Shown one piece after another: positions 1 through 12,700 of a stretch of 64,000 nucleotides of DNA. The DNA lies in NCBI GenBank assembly GCA_949752745.1, contig OX457031.1, positions 41,265,502 to 41,329,501 on the forward strand, in the 5' to 3' direction. This DNA comes from Protula sp. h YS-2021 (lineage: Eukaryota > Annelida > Polychaeta > Sabellida > Serpulidae). Below the pieces are notes generated by a model. That model was not told the DNA's origin. It did not search any database and saw only the letters and a list, made by a program, of their open reading frames with translations. The position numbers and the translations under genes were made by a program. Position 1 is the stretch's first letter, and each line of letters begins with the position of its first letter.

Positions 1-460
1 GAATGTAATAAGACAGTTCCGTGACTGAAAAATTAAAACATCTAAACAGACCTAATTTGTAGATTTCTAAAACCGACTGCAAATTTTTACAGTTTTATTC
101 ACAAAAAATCTGCAAAATCATTAGGAGTATTCATAGTGTTGTTTGGAAGGACAAGCTCTGATTTCCAATGTAAAATATGTTTTGTGACGCTGAAGAATTT
201 CTTATCACTTTTAGATGCAAGTATTTTTTTCAGAGTAAAATTTAGTCTTTGCTTCATTTACAAATTTGCACTGGTCACGATAAGAAATAAAGTCTTGATT
301 AAGACCTTTTAATTTTCTTTCTAACCAGCGTATTAAAATCTTGGCTTTTTGCAGATGGTTATTATATCACCGTATATTCTGTCGGACAGGAATCGATTTG
401 CTGACCAGCGGAACTGACCCATCATACAGAGTGGATTTTGTTCATAATATTGTCATACTA
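1..460. other. AT-rich DNA, no gene seen
   Basis: No domain or convincing exon was recognised. The right end may hold unrecognisable 5' parts of the LINE that becomes readable at about 462. Confidence 0.4.
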
Positions 461-461
461 A

Positions 462-2430
462 ATGATTATATCTTGATAAGAAAGAAATGGAGGGATAGCG
501 TCTGAAGTTCCAGTACGTTTAACAACTTTGCAAGTACTGTCTCAGACCATGGAATTGTCTCGGCGTTAATAAAACTGAGTTTAAAAGCAAACAACAAGAA
601 CCAACCACTCATCGCAAGATTCGACTGGAAACAGCTCCAAGAGGATCCAGATATGTAAGAGAGATACACAGGAGCCGTAAGAAACAGATTCTGCGCATTA
701 CACGAAGATGAAGCCGCTACTGAAAAACACCAACGATTTATAGATGCCAACAAAAGGGCTGTTAAAGTACGTAAAACCAACCGGGCAAACATATCCACTG
801 ATCCAGAAATCAACATATCACGCAAAGAAGTGAAAAGCTCATATTCTAAAGTTTGCCAATACCAAGAATAAACTAAAATCAAATTATAGCAAAATACGAC
901 GATATCAAAGAAAGGGAGCTAGTAGACCAAGTCGCACAGGTTGAGAGAGTACATGCGGAGAATCAGTACAAGCTAGGAGGGAAACTGATTAATGAAATCA
1001 GCGGGAGGGAGAAGAGGGGTTAGAAATGGCCAACTAAATGGTAACACCAAGGAAGAGCAAATTCAGAACTGGGTTGACCACTTAAAAAAATCTGCTAGGA
1101 AGCCCTCTCAATATCCAGAGCGAAGAGGACGATATGAGGAAAGTGTTGGATAACCCTGGCATTGGCGAAGGTCCTTTCACAACTGAAGATTACGAAAAAG
1201 TGATCTAGATGACGAAATCCTTGAATTTGGTAACGATGCCCTATTAACAGGCAACAAACCAGAGAAATGGTCCGTCCTTGGTAGAGTACAAACACCCAGA
1301 TCAGGAGACCTATCCATAGGCGGAAACTACATGGGAATAAGTTTATGCTTTCTGGTCTCGAAGACTTATAACAGGATGCTACTAAACCGTATTCGACCGG
1401 TTATAGTCCCTTACTCCGTTACAATCAAAATGGATTTAGAATAATCAGAACTACAGTAAGCCAAAATTTTAGCATTGAGAAGAATAATCTAAGGTGTAAA
1501 AGCGAAAAACCTACCTGCAGTTACCTCATTCATCGATTTCAATAAAGCCTTCGATAACATACACAGAAGGAAGCTCATAAAAATCCCAGAAGCATGTGAA
1601 ACCCCGATAATAATTGTACAAGCCATCAATAAAACATACACAGAAACGAGAACAAAAAAGGGGAGACCGAATGATTCGAAATCAAGGCGGGAGTACTGCA
1701 GGGAAGACTAGCACCATACCTCTTTAGCATAGACTATGCACTTCCATCAACTATAGAAGGCAGTCACTGATCTCGACTTTGTCGACGACATCGGGCTTAT
1801 CAACGCAAAATAAACCAAGCTCAAGCCCTTTTAGAGCGAGTGTAAGCCGCGGCAGCCAGCGCGAGCTAGATGGCCAACGGAATAAAGTATATTGACATTT
1901 AACCAACTCGATGGGGTAAAGCTGTCGACTACCGGCGCTTCGTACCCATAGGTAGTAGAAGAGTTTACATACCTAGTATTCCTGCTGACTAACCCAGCAG
2001 CAGATATAAATTGAAGAATTGCACAAGCATGGGCGACCTGCAACTCTCTTACCAAAACCTGGAAGTCAAGTCTGTCAAGAAAATTGAAATTCCAGCTCTT
2101 TTCCCCACTGTCGAATCAGTACTGGTATACGATTGTGGCGCAGATGCTGAACAAGACATTAGAGTCAAATTTAGATGAGTGCTACACACGGCTACTACGA
2201 GCAGCAATTAGCGTCAAGTGGAGCGATCTCATCACGAATGAAGAGATGTGCGGTGGAATCCCAAAATTAATCAGCAAAATCAGAACTAGGAGGTTAGCAC
2301 TAACGGGCCATTGTTCTGGCATCCCCAGGAAATAGCATCCAAGTGCCTCAAGAGAAGAGGAGAGGGCAGACCTGGAGAGGGACATCTGCCTGGAAGCAGC
2401 CGAGCTACCGGCCACGACATGAATGAGTGA
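462..2430 (+). mobile_element. Decayed RTE-like non-LTR retrotransposon (endonuclease C-terminus, RT, C-terminal tail)
   Basis: Plus-strand translation, broken by many stops and shifts, follows the layout of an invertebrate LINE polyprotein. The end of an apurinic-type endonuclease appears near 465-560 with the residues VSDHGIVSA, containing the Asp-His pair. A linker follows at 600-880 (RFDWKQL, VRNRFCAL, QRFIDANK). The reverse transcriptase shows FIDFNKAFDNIHRRKL near 1530, APYLFSIDYALP near 1710 and the catalytic FVDD near 1780. The C-terminal tail at 2084-2400 has CYTRLLRAA, NEEMCGGIPK and RRLALTGHC. The copy ends with GAGT-like short repeats, as RTE-type elements often do (family knowledge). 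Minus-strand frames over this region are shadows. It cannot encode active protein. The clade is inferred from the tail and 3' repeat, not from a phylogeny. Confidence 0.8.
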
Positions 2431-3110
2431 GTGAGCGAAATCTGACGTATTTGTGGAGCAGAGGTTAAGACTGCTTGCTTGCTATATTCTTTTAACTTAG
2501 TTATCTCAAGGACTTTTTGTCACGAAACTCAATATCTCTGTTGAGGTTTAGGTCTATTGTCAAAAATGTTAAAATAAATAGAGATATTATCAGAAAGTCC
2601 TGATCTGCACTGCTTGTGGATGATATGCTTACTCCATGTTTATGAGTTATTGTCAAATTGTGTGTCCCACAGAGTGCGCTGGAAATAGAACATTTTGTTC
2701 AAGTTTAAAAACAGACACCAAATTTCTATATCCTATTGTACTGATACTAGACATAACAGCCCAAATCAATATTGAATCATCATGAATAATAAATACATTT
2801 TGTAATGTAACAGCTTTTGCCAAAAATGGCAGACGCTAATAAATTAACTGAGTAAAAGAAAGACCATTCTTACTGTTTGGATGTAGTCTATATAGTTAAT
2901 GTGGTCTATATATAGATTTTTACTGAAGTGTTTTTAGTTTAAGGCAATGACGGCTGCATGCTTTCACCATACCCATGCAACGGGACCGTTTCAAGGCCAC
3001 AAGGCGGGCTTTTAACATTTCTGTGAAGAAATTGTTTCCGTACGCCCATAAATTTGAATAAAGAAACTTCTTGAAGAAAATTGTACTGCTCTCCCCTTAA
3101 AAAATAGAAC
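2431..3110. other. Gene-poor DNA
   Basis: AT-rich sequence between the LINE tail and the next tandem repeats. No coding signal was seen. Confidence 0.4.
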
Positions 3111-3136
3111 ACTTTGCATTATAATTAAAATCGAAA

Positions 3137-3410
3137 CAATATCTGCAAGGGTGTGAGGCATGAAACGGTCACAGGGCGTGCAGAGACCCTCCCAATGTAA
3201 AGCTTAAAATGAAACATTGGAAACAAAATCTGCACGGGTGGGAGGTATAAAACGGGCCCGTTGCACGGTCACAGGGCGGCGTGCAGAGAGCCTTTCCAAT
3301 ATAAAGCTGAATAAGAAACATTGGACACAACATCTGCACGGGTGGAAAACATGAATCGGGCCTGTTGCACGGTTCAGGGCTTGCAGAAAGTCTTTCCGTG
3401 GAACCAGATC
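3137..3410. repeat. Short tandem repeat array, about three units of 87-104 bp
   Basis: The phrase ATCTGCACGGGTGG (first copy ATCTGCAAGGGTGTG) recurs at about 3141, 3228 and 3332. Each copy is followed by an ATGAA/ATAAA-ACGG stretch, CACAGGGCG-like and GTGCAGAGA-like segments, and an AACATTGGA-like tail. Units two and three carry an extra segment (GCCCGTTGCACGG-like) missing from the first. A degenerate fourth trace lies near 3538. The short reading frame at 3321-3596 is only this repeat read through. Confidence 0.7.
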
Positions 3411-3618
3411 CAGAACTTTCTTACACCTTTACACTTTTCAAAATCGCCGTTTTCCCTCCCAATCCCGTGCCAATACCCGTTCCCGAAATCTGCTGGTAGA
3501 AAACACCATAATAAACACAAATTTTATCGGAAAGGATATCAGCACGGGATTCAGCGTGCATACACACACGTTCAAAAGCAGAAAACTACAAGTTGACAAT
3601 TATTTCAAAACGGTTGGT

Positions 3619-3935
3619 GTGCAAATAGCCTTTATTTGCCTTTAGCTAATAATCCGGATATTTTAAGATATTGACTTTGTATGATGCTTTTGGCATGCTG
3701 AATGCCGTACCAATGCCCTGTCAGCCTATATTATAAGTTTTATAGCCTCTTTCTTAGTCACAAAATTTTTGGCAGGGTGTTTGCTCGCAGTTTTTCGTGC
3801 AAATAGCCTTTATTTGCATTTAGCTAATAATCGGTATTTTAAGATATTAATTTTGTATGATTCCTTTTGCATGCTGAATGCCGTGCCAATACCCTGACAG
3901 CCTATTTTGTAAGTTTTATAGCCTCTTTCCTAACA
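3619..3935. repeat. Diverged tandem duplication, period about 178 bp
   Basis: GTGCAAATAGCCTTTATTTG occurs at 3619 and again at 3797. Both copies continue through TTTAGCTAATAATC, TATTTTAAGATATT, GCATGCTGAATGCCGT, CAGCCTAT and TATAGCCTCTTTC with scattered substitutions and small indels. It is an old duplication of unknown function. Confidence 0.8.
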
Positions 3936-6400
3936 TGAACTGACCAGACCTGCACCCCCTGCCTGCAGATTCGCTTATTAATGCAACACATGCTCGAAGG
4001 ACCCTTAATATTTCCACTTCCTATACCTCTAGCCAACTTTCGGCCTAAAATTCGAAATTGGGACCAACATTTCGAAGACGATCAAGTGAAAGGTTTAATT
4101 TTACACGTGCTTTCATACGTGCTTTCATACGTTTTAACATTGTAAAGTAAGCATAGACCAAATTCAAATTCAATTGTGTGAAGCATCTTATAGTTGCGTT
4201 GCAGAGAGAAAATTTAGAGATAAGGTGAAGGACGAAAGAAGGAACTGCAGCTAGGACCGCATACGATTAATCCACGACTACTGGCAGTGTGAGGGTAGAC
4301 CACTCAACAGTTTCACATCTCTCGACCGTCCGTAGATGCAACATGTCAGGGCAATCTACAGTAGACTACCTAGCACTGCAATATGCATTCCAGATTCGCA
4401 ACGATCAGCATGTTTTGAAACTCCTTTAACGGTACGTGCAACTTCAAAATGGAGAAAGGCGCATCTGCACCAACTTTGCACATCGTTAGTGACGCAAGTT
4501 CAGAAGCCGCAGGCGCCCAACATATCTCAAAGGGATCAGCAACTGACTGGCTATACGGCAGATGCTCAGTGGATTCGCCTTGTCTAGCTCAGGACCACAT
4601 AAACATATGTTCCTTGCCATAAGTCTTCACCGTGTTGAACAGGAACTGAACGTTCACCTCGCGAACGTTCACCTCGCATATTCGTGGGATGTGTTTCTAA
4701 ACATTTAGCTGACTGCTTCGTATATCGGCAGCTGTGTGATTAAGCGAGCGGATGTTATCTCGAGAGGCCACGGCCTCCTCCAGGGTACTTTCACCATCGC
4801 ACAAGTCCCTTTGGCTGTACGCAATCAGATGTCGCAAGAATCCATGTCTTTGTGCTTTCGGGAGTGACACTCGGGGAGACTGGACCGTGAGGTACCCGAA
4901 TCGAAGAAAGCAGCCATTGGCAAGGAATCCAGCCTCACCCCCACAACTCAACTTAGTGTTGTTACTTAGACCTGCAGAGCTGCATTATTTTGTGTAGATT
5001 GTGGGCCTTAAATGACTCTTCTTTGTGTTATTTGGATCTCTATGCATTGTTCAATCGAGAAAAGAAGTAGTCGACATAATATGTGTGCGAGTTGGGATAA
5101 GAAGGTCAATCCTTGACTTGAGAAATACCTTAGAACGTGTTTTAAGATCCATTTCTATTACATCCACAATACTTTTGGTTTGTAGGCTTCTAAATGAAAA
5201 GTTCCAAATGGTAAAGTAAAAAGATTACGCGGCGCCTTACAAGAGCGTCGAGACCGATTTTGCTATAATCACAATTTTTCGTCTTTCGTCCACACTTTCT
5301 GGCTAACACCAACTCATTACAGCATGTTGCATGGGTTTGTGACGTAATTTTCTGTTGCAGGGCTTTTCTGTCCAGACATTTTTTGTGAGAGTTTTGTACA
5401 CGTAATAAAACGTTTCGTAATTTTGCACGCGGTCAGTAATTGAAGTGGCCCCCCTGTGATGTTGAAATATATATTGTGTCATTTCGTCTTGTTTTAAGAG
5501 ATCTGGAGTGGATCTGATGTGTGCGCAGATGCAGTCTCTATTAAGGTTGTAAAATCACAGGAAAGATTACCTTCATGTGCACGACAACAAGCATGATAAT
5601 AAGGGTGCACAAAAGGCATGTAGAAATCGTTTTTAACAAGTTATTAATTTCAGAAGCAATAATTCAAAGTATGCAGATCTACTTGGGTAAAAGTTTGCGG
5701 GTTGACAGCATATTCATGTTTGATGTCCAAACACAAAGAAAGTAACATTCATTTATAATAACATCTATTATGTCTCTACTGTATAGCAATCTGCATGTTA
5801 TACACACAAACAAGCATTCTATTTTGCATACTTTTGCAACTATATTTAGCAAACGGGTCCAGTTTTGTTTCTACCGAAAGTTTGTCTGAAAATCAAAGAG
5901 TTTCTCTGAAAATAAAGCTACACCAACTACACAAAGTAGTCGTTTTACTTAGCAATAACAAATCTATCCATGCTAGTTTGCTTTGACATAACTTTGATTT
6001 CACGACGGCAGTTTGCAGTTCGGTTTCAATATCCAGAAGCTCAATTTTACCTTTGAGCCTAATGTCTTTTTTTCTATCAACTTTTTCTCTGCTTTCCATT
6101 TTCAGAAAGTTTTAACAATTTTTTCTTATTTAAATTACCTCTTATGTGCTTAAATTGACATTTAATTGTCATTATGAATTCCGTGGCATTTGGGTCGGCA
6201 TAAATACTAAAAGAATAGGAACCACATAAATTACGATGTCTCGGGTTTGTGTATTGTCAGCCGCTATTGTTTAGACAAGGTACAAAAGTATAGATAACAA
6301 AACTAAGCCCCTGTCTAATTACACACTGGCTACCATAATCCCTAGCAACAATATCTAAGACGACAAAATGCTCAGTGTTGTAAGTAATGTGCCGCAAAAA
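3936..6400. other. Gene-poor DNA with no recognised exon
   Basis: Moderately GC-rich around 4200-5000 and AT-rich afterwards. A short direct repeat (CGAACGTTCACCTCGC-like) sits near 4650-4677. Open frames of 60-84 codons at 4336-4587, 4697-4951 and 4752-4997 lack recognised motifs and overlap on both strands, so I do not call them genes. The GC-rich part could be a mobile-element remnant too decayed to name. I looked here for a TSP1 exon that the mucin exon could splice to and did not find one. Confidence 0.4.
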
Positions 6401-6619
6401 TACAGTGGATTCCCCACTGACTGGCAGTGGTCCGATCTCAGGCATTTTGAGGGCTCGGAACCGAAAAAGCGACCCGAAGTGGTCTCATCCGAGGTCGTCC
6501 CAATTCGGAGTTTTCTTAACCATTAAAGTCTATAAAACGTATTTGGGACCGAAAAACATGTGTCCTGATTCAGAAGTGGTCCTAAAAGGGAGGTGATCCG
6601 ATGCCGAGGTTCCACTGTA
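6401..6619. mobile_element. pogo/Tigger-like MITE with TA target duplication
   Basis: The left end reads TA CAGTGGATTCC at 6401 and the right end reads GGTTCCACTG TA at 6619. These are inverted termini of the CAGTGGAACCTC type flanked by TA dinucleotides. In many animals this terminal type belongs to pogo/Tigger elements of the Tc1/mariner superfamily, which insert at TA (family knowledge). The 215-bp body has no transposase, so the copy is non-autonomous. It lies about 125 bp beyond the end of the mucin frame. Confidence 0.65.
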
Positions 6620-6743
6620 TAAATATAAACCTGGTTAACTGTAACATTTAGCTTAATTTAGGAATAAACAAAAATAAGAATTGCAATTTAAAATGCTGGA
6701 CCGGAAAACAATATAATTAAAGATTTTTTGTAATTAAAAACTA

Positions 6744-9700
6744 TTATTGCTTACAACAAGAAGTAGTCGTTGAGCTCGATCGTGTTGTTGTTTCGGTTGT
6801 AGATGACGTTGTGGATGTTGTTGTGGGCTCGGTTGTTGTTGAAGTCGTCGATGTGGTTGTAGGTTCAGTAGTAGTTGACGTCGTCGTGGTTGTTGTAGGC
6901 TCGGTAGTTGTTGACGTCGTTGACGTTGTAGTCGGTTCTGTTGTAGTTGAGGTAGTTGATGTTGTTGTTGGCTCGGTAGTGGTTGAAGTCGTTGTTGTTT
7001 CGGTTGTAGATGACGTTGTGGATGTTGTTGTGGGCTCCGTTGTTGTTGAAGTCGTCGATGTGGTTGTAGGTTCAGTAGTAGTTGACGTCGTCGTGGTTGT
7101 TGTAGGCTCGGTAGTTGTTGACGTCGTTGACGTTGTAGTCGGTTCTGTTGTGGTTGAGGTAGTTGATGTTGTTGTTGGCTCGGTAGTGGTTGAAGTCGTT
7201 GTTGTTTCGGTTGTAGATGACGTTGTGGATGTTGTTGTGGGCTCGGTTGTTGTTGAAGTCGTCGATGTGGTTGTAGGTTCAGTAGTAGTTGACGTCGTCG
7301 TGGTTGTTGTAGGCTCGGTAGTTGTTGACGTCGTTGACGTTGTAGTCGGTTCTGTTGTAGTTGAGGTAGTTGATGTTGTTGTTGGCTCGGTAGTGGTTGA
7401 AGTCGTTGTTGTTTCGGTTGTAGATGACGTTGTGGATGTTGTTGTGGGCTCCGTTGTTGTTGAAGTCGTCGATGTGGTTGTAGGTTCAGTAGTAGTTGAC
7501 GTCGTCGTGGTTGTTGTAGGCTCGGTAGTTGTTGACGTCGTTGACGTTGTAGTCGGTTCTGTTGTGGTTGAGGTAGTTGATGTTGTTGTTGGCTCGGTAG
7601 TGGTTGAAGTCGTTGTTGTTTCGGTTGTAGATGACGTTGTGGATGTTGTTGTGGGCTCCGTTGTTGTTGAAGTCGTCGATGTGGTTGTAGGTTCAGTAGT
7701 AGTTGACGTCGTCGTGGTTGTTGTAGGCTCGGTAGTTGTTGACGTCGTTGACGTTGTAGTCGGTTCTGTTGTGGTTGAGGTAGTTGATGTTGTTGTTGGC
7801 TCGGTAGTGGTTGAAGTCGTTGCTATTTCGGTTGTAGATGACGTTGTGGATGATGTTGTGGGCACCGTTGTTGTTGAAGTCGTCGATGTGGTTGTAGGTT
7901 CAGTAGTAGTTGACGTCGTCGTGGTTGTTGTAGGCTCGGTAGTTGTTGACGTCGTTGACGTTGTAGTCGGTTCTGTTGTGGTTGAGGTAGTTGATGTTGT
8001 TGTTGGCTCGGTAGTGGTTGAAGTCGTTGTTGTTTCGGTTGTAGATGACGTTGTGGATGTTGTTGTGGGCTCGGTTGTTGTTGAAGTCGTCGATGTGGTT
8101 GTAGGTTCAGTAGTAGTTGACGTCGTCGTGGTTGTTGTAGGCTCGGTAGTTGTTGACGTCGTTGACGTTGTAGTCGGTTCTGTTGTAGTTGAGGTAGTTG
8201 ATGTTGTTGTTGGCTCGGTAGTCGTTGAAGTCGTTGCTATTTCGGTTGTAGATGACGTTGTGGATGATGTTGTGGGCACCGTTGTTGTTGAAGTCGTCGA
8301 TGTGGTTGTAGGTTCAGTAGTAGTTGACGTCGTCGTGGTTGTTGTAGGCTCGGTAGTTGTTGACGTCGTTGACGTTGTAGTCGGTTCTGTTGTGGTTGAG
8401 GTAGTTGATGTTGTTGTTGGCTCGGTAGTGGTTGAAGTCGTTGTTGTTTCGGTTGTAGATGACGTTGTGGATGTTGTTGTGGGCTCGGTTGTTGTTGAAG
8501 TCGTCGATGTGGTTGTAGGTTCAGTAGTAGTTGACGTCGTCGTGGTTGTTGTAGGCTCGGTAGTTGTTGACGTCGTTGACGTTGTAGTCGGTTCTGTTGT
8601 AGTTGAGGTAGTTGATGTTGTTGTTGGCTCGGTAGTCGTTGAAGTCGTTGCTATTTCGGTTGTAGATGACGTTGTGGATGATGTTGTGGGCACCGTTGTT
8701 GTTGAAGTCGTCGATGTGGTTGTAGGTTCAGTAGTAGTTGACGTCGTCGTGGTTGTTGTAGGCTCGGTAGTTGTTGACGTCGTTGACGTTGTAGTCGGTT
8801 CTGTTGTGGTTGAGGTAGTTGATGTTGTTGTTGGCTCGGTAGTGGTTGAAGTCGTTGTTGTTTCGGTTGTAGATGACGTTGTGGATGTTGTTGTAGGCTC
8901 CGTTGTTGTTGAAGTCGTCGATGTGGTTGTAGGTTCAGTAGTAGTTGACGTCGTCGTGGTTGTTGTAGGCTCGGTAGTTGTTGACGTCGTTGACGTTGTA
9001 GTCGGTTCTGTTGTAGTTGAGGTAGTTGATGTTGTTGTTGGCTCGGTAGTGGTTGAAGTCGTTGTTATTTCGGTTGTAGATGACGTTGTGGATGTTGTTG
9101 TGGGCTCCGTTGTTGTTGAAGTCGTCGATGTGGTTGTAGGTTCAGTAGTAGTTGACGTCGTCGTGGTTGTTGTAGGCTCGGTAGTTGTTGACGTCGTTGA
9201 CGTTGTAGTCGGTTCTGTTGTAGTTGAGGTAGTTGATGTTGTTGTTGGCTCGGTAGTGGTTGAAGTCGTTGTTGTTTCGGTTGTAGATGACGTTGTGGAT
9301 GTTGTTGCGGGCTCCGTTGTTGTTGGAGTCGTCGATATGGTTGTAGGTTCAGTAGTAGTTGACGTCGTCGTGGTTGTTGTAGGCTCGGTAGTTGTTGACG
9401 TCGTTGACGTTGTAGTCGGTTCTGTTGTAGTTGAGGTAGTTGATGTTGTTGTTGGCTCGGTAGTGGTTGAAGTCGTTGTTGTTTCGGTTGTAGATGACGT
9501 TGTGGATGTTGTTGTGGGCTCCGTTGTTGTTGAAGTCGTCGATGTGGTTGTAGGTTCAGTAGTAGTTGACGTCGTCGTGGTTGTTGTAGGCTCGGTAGTT
9601 GTTGACGTCGTTGACGTTGTAGTCGGTTCTGTTGTGGTTGAGGTAGTTGATGTTGTTGTTGGCTCGGTAGTGGTTGAAGTTGTTGTTGTTTCGGTTGTAG

Positions 9701-12700
9701 ATGACGTTGTGGATGTTGTTGTGGGCTCCGTTGTTGTTGAAGTCGTCGATGTGGTTGTAGGTTCAGTAGTAGTTGACGTCGTCGTGGTTGTTGTAGGCTC
9801 GGTAGTTGTTGACGTCGTTGACGTTGTAGTCGGTTCTGTTGTAGTTGAGGTAGTTGATGTTGTTGTTGGCTCGGTAGTGGTTGAAGTCGTTGTTGTTTCG
9901 GTTGTAGATGACGTTGTGGATGTTGTTGTGGGCTCCGTTGTTGTTGAAGTCGTCGATGTGGTTGTAGGTTCAGTAGTAGTTGACGTCGTCGTGGTTGTTG
10001 TAGGCTCGGTAGTTGTTGACGTCGTTGACGTTGTAGTCGGTTCTGTTGTGGTTGAGGTAGTTGATGTTGTTGTTGGCTCGGTAGTGGTTGAAGTCGTTGT
10101 TGTTTCGGTTGTAGATGACGTTGTGGATGTTGTTGCGGGCTCCGTTGTTGTTGAAGTCGTCGATGTGGTTGTAGGTTCAGTAGTAGTTGACGTCGTCGTG
10201 GTTGTTGTAGGCTCGGTAGTTGTTGACGTCGTTGATGTTGTAGTCGGTTCTGTTGTAGTTGAGGTAGTTGATGTTGTTGTTGGCTCGGTAGTGGTTGAAG
10301 TCGTTGTTATTTCGGTTGTAGATGACGTTGTGGATGTTGTTGTGGGCTCCGTTGTTGTTGAAGTCGTCGATGTGGTTGTAGGTTCAGTAGTAGTTGACGT
10401 CGTCGTGGTTGTTGTAGGCTCGGTAGTTGTTGACGTCGTTGACGTTGTAGTCGGTTCTGTTGTGGTTGAGGTAGTTGATGTTGTTGTTGGCTCGGTAGTG
10501 GTTGAAGTTGTTGTTGTTTCGGTTGTAGATGACGTTGTGGATGTTGTTGTGGGCTCCGTTGTTGTTGAAGTCGTCGATGTGGTTGTAGGTTCAGTAGTAG
10601 TTGACGTCGTCGTGGTTGTTGTAGGCTCGGTAGTTGTTGACGTCGTTGACGTTGTAGTCGGTTCTGTTGTAGTTGAGGTAGTTGATGTTGTTGTTGGCTC
10701 GGTAGTGGTTGAAGTCGTTGTTGTTTCGGTTGTAGATGACGTTGTGGATGTTGTTGTGGGCTCCGTTGTTGTTGAAGTCGTCGATGTGGTTGTAGGTTCA
10801 GTAGTAGTTGACGTCGTCGTGGTTGTTGTAGGCTCGGTAGTTGTTGACGTCGTTGACGTTGTAGTCGGTTCTGTTGTGGTTGAGGTAGTTGATGTTGTTG
10901 TTGGCTCGGTAGTGGTTGAAGTCGTTGTTGTTTCGGTTGTAGATGACGTTGTGGATGTTGTTGCGGGCTCCGTTGTTGTTGAAGTCGTCGATGTGGTTGT
11001 AGGTTCAGTAGTAGTTGACGTCGTCGTGGTTGTTGTAGGCTCGGTAGTTGTTGACGTCGTTGACGTTGTAGTCGGTTCTGTTGTAGTTGAGGTAGTTGAT
11101 GTTGTTGTTGGCTCGGTAGTGGTTGAAGTCGTTGTTGTTTCGGTTGTAGATGACGTTGTGGATGTTGTTGTGGGCTCCGTTGTTGTTGGAGTCGTCGATG
11201 TGGTTGTAGGTTCAGTAGTAGTTGACGTCGTCGTGGTTGTTGTAGGCTCGGTAGTTGTTGACGTCGTTGACGTTGTAGTCGGTTCTGTTGTGGTTGAGGT
11301 AGTTGATGTTGTTGTTGGCTCGGTAGTGGTTGAAGTCGTTGTTGTTTCGGTTGTAGATGACGTTGTGGATGTTGTTGCGGGCTCCGTTGTTGTTGAAGTC
11401 GTCGATGTGGTTGTAGGTTCAGTAGTAGTTGACGTCGTCGTGGTTGTTGTAGGCTCGGTAGTTGTTGACGTCGTTGACGTTGTAGTCGGTTCTGTTGTAG
11501 TTGAGGTAGTTGATGTTGTTGTTGGCTCGGTAGTGGTTGAAGTCGTTGTTGTTTCGGTTGTAGATGACGTTGTGGATGTTGTTGCGGGCTCCGTTGTTGT
11601 TGGAGTCGTCGATGTGGTTGTAGGTTCAGTAGTAGTTGACGTCGTCGTGGTTGTTGTAGGCTCGGTAGTTGTTGACGTCGTTGACGTTGTAGTCGGTTCT
11701 GTTGTAGTTGAGGTAGTTGATGTTGTTGTTGGCTCGGTAGTGGTTGAAGTCGTTGTTGTTTCGGTTGTAGATGACGTTGTGGATGTTGTTGTGGGCTCCG
11801 TTGTTGTTGAAGTCGTCGATGTGGTTGTAGGTTCAGTAGTAGTTGACGTCGTCGTGGTTGTTGTAGGCTCGGTAGTTGTTGACGTCGTTGACGTTGTAGT
11901 CGGTTCTGTTGTGGTTGAGGTAGTTGATGTTGTTGTTGGCTCGGTAGTGGTTGAAGTCGTTGTTGTTTCGGTTGTAGATGACGTTGTGGATGTTGTTGTG
12001 GGCTCCGTTGTTGTTGAAGTCGTCGATGTGGTTGTAGGTTCAGTAGTAGTTGACGTCGTCGTGGTTGTTGTAGGCTCGGTAGTTGTTGACGTCGTTGACG
12101 TTGTAGTCGGTTCTGTTGTAGTTGAGGTAGTTGATGTTGTTGTTGGCTCGGTAGTGGTTGAAGTCGTTGTTATTTCGGTTGTAGATGACGTTGTGGATGT
12201 TGTTGTGGGCTCCGTTGTTGTTGAAGTCGTCGATGTGGTTGTAGGTTCAGTAGTAGTTGACGTCGTCGTGGTTGTTGTAGGCTCGGTAGTTGTTGACGTC
12301 GTTGACGTTGTAGTCGGTTCTGTTGTAGTTGAGGTAGTTGATGTTGTTGTTGGCTCGGTAGTGGTTGAAGTCGTTGTTGTTTCGGTTGTAGATGACGTTG
12401 TGGATGTTGTTGCGGGCTCCGTTGTTGTTGGAGTCGTCGATGTGGTTGTAGGTTCAGCAGTAGTTGACGTCGTCGTGGTTGTTGTAGGCTCGGTAGTTGT
12501 TGACGTCGTTGACGTTGTAGTCGGTTCTGTTGTGGTTGAGGTAGTTGATGTTGTTGTTGGCTCGGTAGTGGTTGAAGTCGTTGTTGTTTCGGTTGTAGAT
12601 GACGTTGTGGATGTTGTTGTGGGCTCCGTTGTTGTTGAAGTCGTCGATGTGGTTGAAGGTTCAGTAGTAGTTGACGTCGTCGTGGTTGTTGTAGGCTCGG

